Origin: Streptomyces jeddahensis
GTDB lineage: Bacteria; Actinomycetota; Actinomycetes; Streptomycetales; Streptomycetaceae
Assembly: GCF_001642995.1 (NCBI RefSeq)
Contig: NZ_LOHS01000093.1
Span: forward strand, 17,545 to 81,544
DNA length: 64,000 nucleotides
Direction of reading: 5' to 3'
Part shown: positions 43,209-51,785 of the stretch, piece after piece
How the letters are laid out: every line of letters begins with the position of its first letter
How positions within the stretch are numbered: position 1 is the first letter of the stretch
Made by a program: the position numbers and the translations under genes
The notes under the pieces: model-generated
Seen by the model: the letters and a program-made list of their open reading frames with translations, nothing else
The model's database searches: none
What the model was told of the DNA's origin: nothing

Positions 43209-44147
43209 TTACACCGGCGGGGCGACGAACACGCCGCGGTCGACGTCGTTGAAGGACTCCTTGGCGACCAGTTCGTTCATCGGGTTCGCCGTGCCCCACT
43301 GGTCGGTGACCTCGGGCTTCGAGAAGTCGTAGACATGGGGGTGCCAGGTGTCCTCGTCCAGTTCCTCCAGCTCGGTGGTGTACTCGACCGTGTTGCCGTG
43401 CGGGTCCAGGAAGTACGTGAAGGTGTTGTCGCCCGCCATGTGCCTGCCAGGGCCCCAGATCTTGCGGAAACCGGCCCGCATGACGCGGCCGGAGCCGCGC
43501 ATGTACTCGTCCAGGCCGCGCATCTCGAAGGAGATGTGGTGCAGGGAGGTGTGCGGGCACTGGGCGATGGCCATCGAGTGGTGCTGGTTGCTGATCCGCA
43601 TGAAGTGCATGACCTCGCCCATGTGCGGCGAGCTGAGGGTGTCGGAGAGGCGGAAGCCGAGGTGGGTCTCGTACCACTCGCGGGTCTTGTTCAGGTCGGG
43701 GGAGTTGAGCACCACGTGCGACAGTCGGACGGGGATGGCCTCCTTCTCCTCGATACGGCGGTGCTGCCGTGCTTCCACGTCGGCGGAGACCTCGATGGTG
43801 CGGCCGTCGACGTCGAAGAAGCGGAAGCCGTACCCGCCGCCCGGGGTGTCGAGCTTCCCCGGCTGGGACACCAACTGCACGCCCTGCGAGAGGAGTTGCT
43901 CGGCGAGGGTGTCCACGTCGGCCGGGCTGCCCGCCCCGTAGGAGACCAGGTCGAGACGCTTTTCGTCGGCCTTGCGCAGGCGGACGACGTACTGTTCGGG
44001 GCTGCCCTCGGCGGCGAGGAAGGAGATGCCGGAGTCCTCGGCGACCTCGGTCAGGCCCCAGACGCCGGCGTAGAAGTCGAGCTGCTTGTCGTAGTCGGGC
44101 ACGGCGAGGTCGACGTGCCGGAGATGGGTGAGCAGGCGGTTGCTCAT
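43209..44147 (-). CDS. Extradiol ring-cleavage dioxygenase (VOC family, catechol 2,3-dioxygenase-like)
   Basis: 312 residues, two VOC modules. The second carries probable Fe(II) ligands: His in VRLSHVVLNSPDLNKTREWY, His in TSLHHISFEMRGL and Glu in GNTVEYTTELEELD, as in type I extradiol dioxygenases. ATG 44147 follows GAGGAGG. It would open a catecholic ring by meta-cleavage. It lies between FAH-1 and the amidohydrolase gene in a tight operon. Confidence 0.88.
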   Translation of the reverse strand: MSNRLLTHLRHVDLAVPDYDKQLDFYAGVWGLTEVAEDSGISFLAAEGSPEQYVVRLRKADEKRLDLVSYGAGSPADVDTLAEQLLSQGVQLVSQPGKLDTPGGGYGFRFFDVDGRTIEVSADVEARQHRRIEEKEAIPVRLSHVVLNSPDLNKTREWYETHLGFRLSDTLSSPHMGEVMHFMRISNQHHSMAIAQCPHTSLHHISFEMRGLDEYMRGSGRVMRAGFRKIWGPGRHMAGDNTFTYFLDPHGNTVEYTTELEELDEDTWHPHVYDFSKPEVTDQWGTANPMNELVAKESFNDVDRGVFVAPPV

Positions 44148-44158
44148 GGGGTTCCTCC

Positions 44159-45193
44159 TCAGACGAGGGTGAGGTTGAGCAGGGCGGCGGCGTTTCCGCC
44201 GCGCACGGCGTGGAAGTCGGTGTCGGGCAGGTCCGCGGCGCGCAGCGCGCCCAGCGGGTCGTCGGTGCCCATGTCGAAGGGGAAGTCGGACCCGAGCAGG
44301 ACCCGGTCCGCGCCCGCGGCGCGCACCAACTCCCGCAGTACGTACGGGTCGTGGACCAGAGAGTCGAAGTACAGCCGCTTCAGGTAGCTGCTCGGCTCCC
44401 GTGAGCAGCCCTGGGCGTCGGGGCGGGCCCGCCAGGCGTGGTCGGAGCGGCCGATGTGCGTGGGGAGGTAGCCGCCGCCGTGCGCCGCGATCAGCTTCAG
44501 GCCCGGATGGCGGTCCAGGGCGCCGGAGAAGATCAGGTGGGAGAGGGCGACGGCGTTCTCGGTGGGCTGGCCGACCGTGTTGGACAGGTACCACTGGTCC
44601 AGGCGCTCGTCGAGCGTGCAGCCGAACGGGTGCAGGAAGACCAGGGCGCCGGTCTCCTCCGCGCGCGCCCAGAAGGGTGCGAGCTGCGGGTCGGAGAGCT
44701 CCAGGTCTCGTGTCCCGCCCGGCCCTGGGGCGTGCGAGGAGATCTCCACGCCCTTCAGCCCCTGGTCCAGTGCGTGGTCGAGCAGGGCCACTGCGAGGCC
44801 GGGGTGCTGGAGCGGGACCAGGCCGAGGCCGTGCAGCCGGTCGGGGGCCTTCGCGCAGTGCGCGGCGGTGCCCTCGTTGGCCAGCCGGCAGACGCGCTCG
44901 GCAAGTTGGGGCTCGGCCCAGTAGTGGTAGTGGTTCGGCGAGGGGCTCACCAGTTGCACGTCCACGCCGGCCGCGTCCATGGCCGCCAGGCGGGCGCCGA
45001 CATCCGTCAGCCGTGGGACCCGCTCGCCGACCATCGGACCGTTGACGGCCAGGGCCGCCGACCCGTTGCGGCGGGCATCGAGGTTACGGGCCTCGGCGAG
45101 CCCGGGCTGACCGGCGACGGCCTCCTCGATCTCCGGCAGCAGGAGGTGGGCGTGGACGTCGATGGTCGGCGCGGACGATGCGGTGGCGGTCAC
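44159..45193 (-). CDS. Amidohydrolase family protein (ACMSD-like decarboxylase)
   Basis: 344 residues. The N-terminal DVHAHLLLPEIEEA supplies the HxH metal site; other ligands are probably His in VFLHPFGC, His in LIAAHGGGY and Asp in LLGSDFPFDMG. This metal set and size match the ACMSD group, whose members decarboxylate aromatic or muconate-type acids (for example gamma-resorcylate and 5-carboxyvanillate decarboxylases). GTG 45193 follows AAGGAG and overlaps the monooxygenase stop (GTGA). It probably removes a ring carboxylate. Confidence 0.87.
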   Translation of the reverse strand: MTATASSAPTIDVHAHLLLPEIEEAVAGQPGLAEARNLDARRNGSAALAVNGPMVGERVPRLTDVGARLAAMDAAGVDVQLVSPSPNHYHYWAEPQLAERVCRLANEGTAAHCAKAPDRLHGLGLVPLQHPGLAVALLDHALDQGLKGVEISSHAPGPGGTRDLELSDPQLAPFWARAEETGALVFLHPFGCTLDERLDQWYLSNTVGQPTENAVALSHLIFSGALDRHPGLKLIAAHGGGYLPTHIGRSDHAWRARPDAQGCSREPSSYLKRLYFDSLVHDPYVLRELVRAAGADRVLLGSDFPFDMGTDDPLGALRAADLPDTDFHAVRGGNAAALLNLTLV

Positions 45194-46320
45194 GGGCGCT
45201 CCTTGAGGAGGTTCATGGTGCGGCCGATCAGCCCGGCCACGTCGGCGTCGCGCACGCCGTCCAGCTGCCACTGGCCGATCTGCACGGACGCCTCGACGAC
45301 GGTGCGCACCCGGGGGATGCGGCGGTCGTGGTACGCCTGCAGCAGCTCGTCGTCCCAGTCCCGTCCACTGGTGAGCAGCTCGGCGAGCACGGAGGCGTCC
45401 TCCAGGGACATCGCCGCGCCCTGGGCGAGGGTGGGCGGGCAGCAGTGGGCGGCGTCGCCGATGAGCACGACCCGGCCCCGGTGCCAGGAGCCCTCGACGA
45501 GCAGGCGGTCGAACCAGGTGTAGTTGACCTTCTTCGGGTCGGTGATGTGCTCGATGATCTGCGGCCAGACCCCGCCGTAGGCCCGCGCCAGGCGGCGCAT
45601 CTCGTCGGCGTAGGCGGCCGGGTCGATGGAGGCGCGGTCGCGGCAGGCTTCGACGACGTAGGCGTAGATGGTGTGCTCGCTGGTGGGGCAGTAGCCGGCG
45701 ATGTAGGCGGGGCCGCCGTAGGCGAGGTCGGTGCGCGTCACGCTCTCGGGCCGTGGGGCGGCGATGCGCCAGATCGCCATGCCGGTGGGTTCGGGTTTGT
45801 CGGTGATACCGATCGCGGCGCGGCTGGCGGAGTTGAGACCGTCGGCGGCGATCACCAGGTCGTAACGGCCCTCGCTGCCGTCGCTGAAACGCACCGAGAC
45901 GCCGTCGGCGTCCTGCTCCAGCGCCTCGGCGGTGGTGCCCAGGCGTATGGAGGCAGCGGACGCGCGGACCGCGTCGATGAGGATCTGCTGCAGCTGGGGG
46001 CGCTGCATGCCGAGGGTGGCGGGCAGGTCGTCGCCGCCGGTCTGGATGTCCTCGGCGACGAACAGAACGGTGCCGTCGGGAGCGGTCACGCCCAGCGAGC
46101 CGAAGGCGTATCCGGAGGCGCTCACCTGCTCCCACACACCCAGCTCGCGCAGCACGCGCAGGGCGTTGCCCTGGAGGGTGATGCCGGAGCCGGTGGTGGC
46201 GTTCCAGTCGGGCTTGGCCTCGATCAGGTCCACGGCCACACCGGCGCGCCGCAGCAGGATGGTGACGGCGCTGCCGGAGGCGCCCCCGCCGATGACGAGG
46301 ACGGTACGGGGGTCGGTCAT
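45190..46320 (-). CDS. FAD-dependent aromatic monooxygenase
   Basis: 376 residues. Class A flavin hydroxylase motifs: GxGxxG in VLVIGGGASGSAVTILLRRA, the DG motif LVIAADGLNSASR, and GDAAHCCPPTLAQGAAMSLE for FAD ribityl binding. Such enzymes ortho-hydroxylate phenolic substrates with NAD(P)H. It is coupled by GTGA to the decarboxylase gene, consistent with hydroxylation followed by decarboxylation or ring cleavage. Confidence 0.9.
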   Translation of the reverse strand: MTDPRTVLVIGGGASGSAVTILLRRAGVAVDLIEAKPDWNATTGSGITLQGNALRVLRELGVWEQVSASGYAFGSLGVTAPDGTVLFVAEDIQTGGDDLPATLGMQRPQLQQILIDAVRASAASIRLGTTAEALEQDADGVSVRFSDGSEGRYDLVIAADGLNSASRAAIGITDKPEPTGMAIWRIAAPRPESVTRTDLAYGGPAYIAGYCPTSEHTIYAYVVEACRDRASIDPAAYADEMRRLARAYGGVWPQIIEHITDPKKVNYTWFDRLLVEGSWHRGRVVLIGDAAHCCPPTLAQGAAMSLEDASVLAELLTSGRDWDDELLQAYHDRRIPRVRTVVEASVQIGQWQLDGVRDADVAGLIGRTMNLLKERP

Positions 46321-46353
46321 GGGGAACTCCCTTGGTCCGCTCTGTTGCTTGAG

Positions 46354-47325
46354 TTACTTGACGGCGATGGGGTTGACCGGTGAGCCGACGGCGCCGGTGA
46401 TGGGCAGGGGTGCGGCGGTGAGCCAGAACGCGTACACGCCGTCGGCCGCGCAGTCCGCGGCGAGGGCCTCGAGGTCCCACATCTCGCCGATCAGCAGGCC
46501 CATGTTGGGGATGACGACCTGGTGCAGCGGCTGGAAGGCGTGGTCGAACTCGTTGGGCCGGACCTCGAAGCCCCAGGTGTCGGTGGCGATCGCGGCGATC
46601 TCGGTGCGGTGCAGCCACCCGGCGGTGGTGAACGACAGGCCGGGCGCGGGTCCGCCCGCGTAGTCGCCCCAGCCCTCACGCCGGACCCGGGCCAGCTGCC
46701 CGGTCCGTACGACGACGATGTCCCCGCGGCCGACGGTCACGCCGTGGGCCTCGGCGGTCGCGGTCAGGTGCGCCTCGGTGATGGCGAACCCGTCGGGCAG
46801 CTCCGGCGTACCGTCGTCGTCACCGATGACCCGGGCCACGTCCAGCAGTACGCCGCGACCGGCCACGTACGGGGCCATGTGCTCGATGCCGGTGACGAGG
46901 TCGCCGTCGGAGGTGACGACCTTCTCCGCGTCGCGTCCGTTCCACGCCTTGCCGTGGTCGAAGATGTGCCCGAGCCCGTCCCACTGCGTGGAGCACTGCA
47001 GCGGCATCGCGATCACGTCGTCCGCCCCGCCGATGCCGTGCGGGAAGCCCTGGTTGCCGAGGGCCGCGTCGGTGCCGGTGTCGAGCATGGTGTGCACCGG
47101 GTTGGTCCGCCGGCGCCAGCCCTTCTGCGGCCCGTTCATGTCGAAGCGCTGCGACAGCGAGAAACTGACACCCCGTCGGACAAGGGCGGCCCCCTCGCGG
47201 CGCTTGGCCTCGTCGAGGAAGTTGAGCGTGCCCAGCACGTCGTCCTCGCCCCAACGCCCCCAGTTGGAGTACGCCTTGGCGGCCTCGGCGATCGCGCCCT
47301 CCGGGTCGCGGCGGTCCAGGCTCAC
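46354..47325 (-). CDS. Cyclase family protein (kynurenine formamidase-like metal hydrolase)
   Basis: 323 residues. CSTQWDGLGHIFDHGKAWNG is a variant of the HxGTHxD-type metal-binding motif of the cyclase/KynB family, and the body (GRGDIVVVRTGQLARVRREG, AAIATDTWGFEVRPNEFDH) fits the longer actinobacterial branch. These enzymes hydrolyse amides, lactones or esters. GTG 47325 follows GGAGGAGAAGG and overlaps the FAH-2 stop. It may open a lactone or release an aromatic from an ester or amide. Confidence 0.85.
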   Translation of the reverse strand: MSLDRRDPEGAIAEAAKAYSNWGRWGEDDVLGTLNFLDEAKRREGAALVRRGVSFSLSQRFDMNGPQKGWRRRTNPVHTMLDTGTDAALGNQGFPHGIGGADDVIAMPLQCSTQWDGLGHIFDHGKAWNGRDAEKVVTSDGDLVTGIEHMAPYVAGRGVLLDVARVIGDDDGTPELPDGFAITEAHLTATAEAHGVTVGRGDIVVVRTGQLARVRREGWGDYAGGPAPGLSFTTAGWLHRTEIAAIATDTWGFEVRPNEFDHAFQPLHQVVIPNMGLLIGEMWDLEALAADCAADGVYAFWLTAAPLPITGAVGSPVNPIAVK

Positions 47326-48302
47326 GCCTTCTCCTCCACGCAACGGGTGCGCTGCACGCCCAGACCGGTGATGGAGCCCTCCATGACGTCGCCGTCGCGC
47401 AGCAGCCGCCCCCAGTGGATCCCGTTGCCGGCCGGGCTGCCGGTCAACACGAGGTCCCCGGGCAGGAGCCGGGCGGTCCGGGAGATGTACGACACCAGCC
47501 GCGCGATGCCGAAGAGCATGTCCTTGGTGGACTCGTCCTGCATGGTCTCGCCGTTCAGCTTCAGCGTGACCCGCAGGTCACCCGGGTCGGCGATCGACTC
47601 GGCCGGCACGATCCACGGCCCGAGCGGGGTGAAGCCGGGGGCGTTCTTGCAGCGCAGCCAGTCCGTGCCGATGGCCGGCATGTCACGGCGGAAGACGGTG
47701 GCACGGTCGGTGAGGTCGTTGGCGATCGTGTACCCGGCGACGTACTCCAGAGCCTCCTCGACCGGCACCCGGTAGGCGGGCTTCGCGACGACGGCCGCCA
47801 GCTCCAGCTCCCAGTCGGGCTTCGCGGCCCAGGAGGGGAGTACGACGTCGTCGTACGGGCCGGCGATGGTGCTGGGCAGGCCGATGAAGACGTACGGCAG
47901 GTCCTCGGCCGCCCGCCGGTCCATGATCGCGGCGATCTCCGCGCGCGCCTCCTCGACGGTGCGCGGGTCGTCGGGGGAGCGGTGGGCGACCTCGAGGTCG
48001 ATCACGTGCTGCCGGTAGTTGGCGCCGGACTGGAAGATCTGGCGGGGCTCGACGGGGGCGTGGACCCGCAGGCCGTCAAGTGCCTGCCAGGTGCCGGTCC
48101 CGTCCGTGGCGAGGGCGTGCAGGAGGGGCAGCAGCTCCGCCCAGCGTTCGAAGATCCCACGGGTCGTCAGGGCGGGTTCACCGAGAGCCGCACGAAGGTC
48201 GAGCACCCGGTCATCGGACAGGAGACCGGGGAACGGCTCCCCGTCCGGAGCGGAGAACGTGCCGAGCGCGAACGGGCCGGCAGGTTGCACGAGCGTTGCC
48301 AT
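47322..48302 (-). CDS. Fumarylacetoacetate hydrolase family protein (FAH-2)
   Basis: 326 residues. IFQSGANYRQHVIDLEVAHR, KPDWELELAAVVAKPAYRVP, TIANDLTDRATVFR and TGSPAGNGIHWGR are FAH catalytic-domain blocks with Glu metal ligands. It is the first gene of the minus-strand operon, directly behind the divergent promoter shared with a LysR gene; AGGAGGAAA precedes ATG 48302. Sequence differs clearly from FAH-1. Confidence 0.88.
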   Translation of the reverse strand: MATLVQPAGPFALGTFSAPDGEPFPGLLSDDRVLDLRAALGEPALTTRGIFERWAELLPLLHALATDGTGTWQALDGLRVHAPVEPRQIFQSGANYRQHVIDLEVAHRSPDDPRTVEEARAEIAAIMDRRAAEDLPYVFIGLPSTIAGPYDDVVLPSWAAKPDWELELAAVVAKPAYRVPVEEALEYVAGYTIANDLTDRATVFRRDMPAIGTDWLRCKNAPGFTPLGPWIVPAESIADPGDLRVTLKLNGETMQDESTKDMLFGIARLVSYISRTARLLPGDLVLTGSPAGNGIHWGRLLRDGDVMEGSITGLGVQRTRCVEEKA

Positions 48303-48381
48303 CAGATTTCCTCCTGCTGGGTTGCGGTCTACTCTGGCCCCGACCGGTGAATCACGGAAATCAATCCTGTGGATGTGCCGA

Positions 48382-48398
48382 ATCCATGCCATGGATGG
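48382..48398. promoter_or_regulatory. Palindromic operator in the FAH-2/LysR divergent promoter
   Basis: ATCCATGCCATGGATGG contains the near-perfect palindrome ATCCAT-GCC-ATGGAT, 80 bp from the FAH-2 start and 26 bp before the LysR start at 48424. AATCCTGT occurs 19 bp upstream. A near-identical element lies at 50943-50959 upstream of the MFS gene. Probably a binding site of the adjacent LysR protein. Confidence 0.7.
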
Positions 48399-48423
48399 CT
48401 CTCGCTTGCTAGGTGGTGCCCCG

Positions 48424-49353
48424 GTGAACCTGTCCCGACTCGACCTCAATCTGGTCGTCGCCCTGCGTGCTCTCCTGGAGGAGCGCAACGTCACCCGGGC
48501 CGGCGAGCGCGTCGGGCTGAGCCAGCCCGCGATGAGTGCGGCGCTGTCCCGGCTGCGCCGCCATTTCGACGACGAGTTGCTCGCCCGGACCGGCAACTCC
48601 TACGAGCTGACCCCGCTCGGCGTCGCCCTGCGCGACCGCAGTGCCACCGCGTGCGACCTGCTGGAACGCGTCTTCTCCAGCCAGGCCGACTTCGACCCGG
48701 CCGCCGAGACCCGCGAGTTCACCCTGCTCGCCTCCGACTACGGCGCGGCCGTCTTCGGCGCCGCGCTCGCCCGCGCCCTGCACCGGGAGGCGCCAGGGAT
48801 CCGCCTCGCCTTCCAGCACCCGGCACCCTCCGTCGTGGAGAACACCGCCACCGTGCTGAGCACCGTCGACGGACTGCTGATGCCGCACGGCGTCATCGAC
48901 CAGTTCCCCGCCGTCGACCTCCACCAGGACCGATGGCTGTGCCTGGTCGCCGACGACCACCCCGAGATCGGCGACGCGCTCACCCTCGACCACCTGGCCC
49001 GCCTGCCCTGGGCCGTCTACCAGCGTCCCTACGACGCCCCGGCCGCCCGTCAGCTCAGCATGCTCGGCATCAGCCCCCGGGTGGAGGTCTCCGTGCAGAC
49101 CTTCCAGTTGCTGCCGCACATGGTCGAGGGCACCCGCCGGGTCGCGATGATCCAGGAGCGCCTGGCCCGCAGAGCGGTCCGCTCCGCCGCGGTACGCGTC
49201 CTGCCCTGCCCGTTCGAGGCCGTACCGGTGCAGGAGGCGATGTGGTGGCATCCCGTGCACACCCAGGACGCGGCCCACATCTGGCTGCGGCAGAAGGCCG
49301 CGGAGGTGGGCGCGACGCTGACGGCTCATAGCAACGGCCCGGCAACGCCCTGA
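48424..49353 (+). CDS. LysR family transcriptional regulator (NodD-like type)
   Basis: 309 residues. The N terminus LSRLDLNLVVALRALLEERN, then VTRAGERVGLSQPAMSAALS and LRRHFDDELLARTGNSYELT, is typical of NodD/PcpR-like LysR proteins, which respond to aromatic ligands. GTG 48424 is chosen to match the family start; the in-frame ATG 48391 would place the operator palindrome inside the coding region. It is divergent from the aromatic operon, which it most likely controls together with the MFS transporter. Confidence 0.9.
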   Translation: MNLSRLDLNLVVALRALLEERNVTRAGERVGLSQPAMSAALSRLRRHFDDELLARTGNSYELTPLGVALRDRSATACDLLERVFSSQADFDPAAETREFTLLASDYGAAVFGAALARALHREAPGIRLAFQHPAPSVVENTATVLSTVDGLLMPHGVIDQFPAVDLHQDRWLCLVADDHPEIGDALTLDHLARLPWAVYQRPYDAPAARQLSMLGISPRVEVSVQTFQLLPHMVEGTRRVAMIQERLARRAVRSAAVRVLPCPFEAVPVQEAMWWHPVHTQDAAHIWLRQKAAEVGATLTAHSNGPATP

Positions 49354-49429
49354 GGGGCGCGGGGCTGTGACATATGCGGCTCCGTCGCGATGGGGGTGCC
49401 CCCTGTTCATGGGGATGCTCGGTTGGCCG

Positions 49430-50758
49430 TCAGGCCAACTGCTCGGGCAGCGGCCGGGGATCCGCGGCGCCCGCGCGGCGGCGGACCGCCAGCAGCCCCG
49501 CCGCGACGAGGGCGGCGGCCAGCCCCAGCACACCCACCGCACCGGCGAGGCTGCCGACCGCCGGCTCCACGGCGAGCAGCACGAGTGGGCAGACGAACTC
49601 GCCGCCGAAGAAGGCCGCCGTCCACAGCCCCGTGCCGCGGCCGCGGTCCTCGAACGCCAGGCGGGACATGGCACTGGTGAGGAGGGCGGGCAGCAGCATG
49701 CCCGTGCCCACGCAGTTGACGACCGCCCCGATGACCAGCAGCGGGGCGTCTCCCATGAGGTCCGCGAGGAACATCACCCCGAAGCCGACCGCGCAGACAG
49801 CGAAGACGGCGGGCAGCATCGGGTCGGGAGAGCGCTTCAGCCGGGCGAAGGCGATCGCTCCAGCCACGGTGGCGGCACTCGCGATCGCGGTGGCCAGGCC
49901 GATCACACCGGTGTTCTCCACGCCGAGGTCGTCGAGCAGGTACGACATCTCCACCGGGACGGTGTAGAACACCATCGCCCCGAAGAAGGTGAGGGCGCAG
50001 ATACCCGCCAACTGCCGCCAGGGGAACGGACGTCGGGTCTGCCCTTCGGGCCGGGTGTCCCCTTCGGCCCGGGTCTCCGCCTCGTCCGGGGCCTCGTCCG
50101 AGGCATCGTGGGCGGCCGCGCGGACCGCCAGCGTGGGCAGGGCGGTGGCCATCAGCGGGGCGAGCGCCAGGCTCACGGCGTAGATCCAGAAGGGCACGCG
50201 CCAGCCCGCCGCGCCGACGGCGCCGCCGAGTACGAAGAAGACGGTGGCCGACGCGGAGGCGCACATGGTCTGCAGGGCCAGGTACTTCACCCGCCGGTGA
50301 CCGGAGTAGTAGTCGCCGATCAAGGTGGTGCAGCAGGTCATGATGGCGGCCTCGGTGACACCGACCAGGGCGCGGCTCGCGATGATGGCGCCCAGCGAGT
50401 CCAGCCACAGAGGGGCGGTTCCGAACACGGCGTACAGGACGGTCGCCACGACCAGCAGGCGCTTACGGCCCAGCCGGTCCACGATCATCCCGGCGAACGG
50501 GGCCAGCAGCGCCAGCGACAGCGCCGGTACGGTCAGCGCGAGAGGAACCAGCGCCTTGGCCCCCGGTACCGACGCGAAGTGGTCCTGCATCTTCGGCAGC
50601 ACCGGGGCGATCAGCACCGCCCCCAGGATCGGCAGACAGCTGCCCGCCATCAGCAGGGTCACACGCAGCAGATGGACCGGGCGCGAGACGGCGACGGGTG
50701 ACGCGGCGGCGTCATCGACCGCGGCGGGAGGCGGGATCGGGGACACGGAACCGGGCAT
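49430..50758 (-). CDS. MFS transporter
   Basis: 442 residues, about 12 membrane segments. The loop LAPFAGMIVDRLGRKRLLVV between helices 2 and 3 has the MFS GxxxDRxGRR-type motif. The central cytoplasmic loop (about 35 residues) is rich in Glu, Asp and Arg with TRAEGDTRPEGQTRRP. ATG 50758 follows TGGAG. It is on the same strand as the aromatic operon and carries the same palindrome upstream, so it may import the operon's aromatic substrate or export a product. Confidence 0.88.
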   Translation of the reverse strand: MPGSVSPIPPPAAVDDAAASPVAVSRPVHLLRVTLLMAGSCLPILGAVLIAPVLPKMQDHFASVPGAKALVPLALTVPALSLALLAPFAGMIVDRLGRKRLLVVATVLYAVFGTAPLWLDSLGAIIASRALVGVTEAAIMTCCTTLIGDYYSGHRRVKYLALQTMCASASATVFFVLGGAVGAAGWRVPFWIYAVSLALAPLMATALPTLAVRAAAHDASDEAPDEAETRAEGDTRPEGQTRRPFPWRQLAGICALTFFGAMVFYTVPVEMSYLLDDLGVENTGVIGLATAIASAATVAGAIAFARLKRSPDPMLPAVFAVCAVGFGVMFLADLMGDAPLLVIGAVVNCVGTGMLLPALLTSAMSRLAFEDRGRGTGLWTAAFFGGEFVCPLVLLAVEPAVGSLAGAVGVLGLAAALVAAGLLAVRRRAGAADPRPLPEQLA

Positions 50759-50942
50759 GGCGACTCCAGGGACGGTGTACGGGAGCGGGCATGCCTGTGA
50801 CTGGCGCCTACGGTGCACGGCATGCTGTGGACGGCCGCACGTCGGCGGCTGGTCCGGACAGCGGCGTGCGGGTAGGGACGACTATCGGCTGTGCGGGGCC
50901 CCGCCGCCATCCTCTGCGCGATCTGAATCCCGTATCCGGCTC

Positions 50943-50959
50943 ATCCATGCCGTGGATGG
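50943..50959. promoter_or_regulatory. Second copy of the LysR-type palindrome, upstream of the MFS gene
   Basis: ATCCATGCCGTGGATGG differs at one position from the element at 48382-48398 and is preceded by a similar AATCCCGT 17 bp upstream. It lies 185 bp before the MFS start and 136 bp before the divergent O-methyltransferase gene, in a 336-bp gap (50759-51094) that holds no other clear feature. Either or both genes may be controlled through it. Confidence 0.68.
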
Positions 50960-51094
50960 GCTTCGCCGCTGCCTGGAGCCCCGCGGTGCTCGGCCGGAAA
51001 TTCTGGAAGAGATCGCTGACGGCGTGATCACACCTCTGCTGCAATCGGCATGAGAAGAACGAGAGTTGCTGTGACCGAGTGAGAAGAGAGCGGA

Positions 51095-51667
51095 ATGTAC
51101 GCCAAGATTCCAGAAATGGTCCGTGCTGCGGAAGAACGAGCGGAGAAGACTTCCTTCGAGCAGTCCTGCGAGCCTGCTGTGGGCGCGTTGCTGGGCGCCC
51201 TGGCGGCAGCCGTGCCTCGCGGCGGACGCATTCTCGAGCTGGGCACCGGGACCGGAGTCGGGACGGCGTGGCTGGCCTCGGGAGTCGGTCCCAGAACCGA
51301 TGTGACCCTCACGACCGTCGAAGTCGTCCCGGAACTTGCCGAGTCGGTGCGCGCCGCCGGCCTGCCCGACTGGGTGGACGTCGTCACCGGTGACGCCCTG
51401 GACGTCGTTCCGCGCCTCGGCCGCTTCGACCTGATCTTCGCCGACGCGGTGGCCGGCAAGTGGGAGGGGCTGGACGTGACGCTCGGCGCCCTCGCGCCCG
51501 GCGGGATACTCGTCGTCGACGACATGCAGCCCGCCCGGTACGACCGGCCGGAGCACCGCGCGGTCGTCGACAGGATCCGCGCCACCCTGGCGTCCGACCC
51601 GGAGCTGGCCACAGCCGACTTCGTCGAGGCCACGGGGCTGATGCTCGCCACGCGGAGGGCGGCGTGA
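51095..51667 (+). CDS. SAM-dependent O-methyltransferase-like protein
   Basis: 190 residues. Class I methyltransferase fold: motif I ILELGTGTGVGTAWLASGV, the acidic strand LTTVEVVPELAESV, VDVVTGDALDVVPRLG and FDLIFADAVAGKWEG. The compact size and FADAVAGKW block resemble cation-dependent O-methyltransferases of catechols. It is divergent from the MFS gene, with the shared operator between them, and could modify a catecholic intermediate. No strong ribosome binding site is present. Confidence 0.82.
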   Translation: MYAKIPEMVRAAEERAEKTSFEQSCEPAVGALLGALAAAVPRGGRILELGTGTGVGTAWLASGVGPRTDVTLTTVEVVPELAESVRAAGLPDWVDVVTGDALDVVPRLGRFDLIFADAVAGKWEGLDVTLGALAPGGILVVDDMQPARYDRPEHRAVVDRIRATLASDPELATADFVEATGLMLATRRAA

Positions 51668-51785
51668 ACACGATGCCGTGATTACCGAGACCGAGAGCAT
51701 GATGACCGCACCTGTCAGTGTGCCGTGCCGCTGCCCTGTGCGGCAGCGGACCGGTACGTGACGGCCGGCTCGTGGTCCTTCTTCG

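Noticed and set aside
45194..46618. N-terminal extension of the amidohydrolase frame by 475 codons
   Set aside because: The extension is antisense-like Arg/His/Pro-rich sequence in another frame of the monooxygenase gene; the HxH metal motif begins right after GTG 45193.
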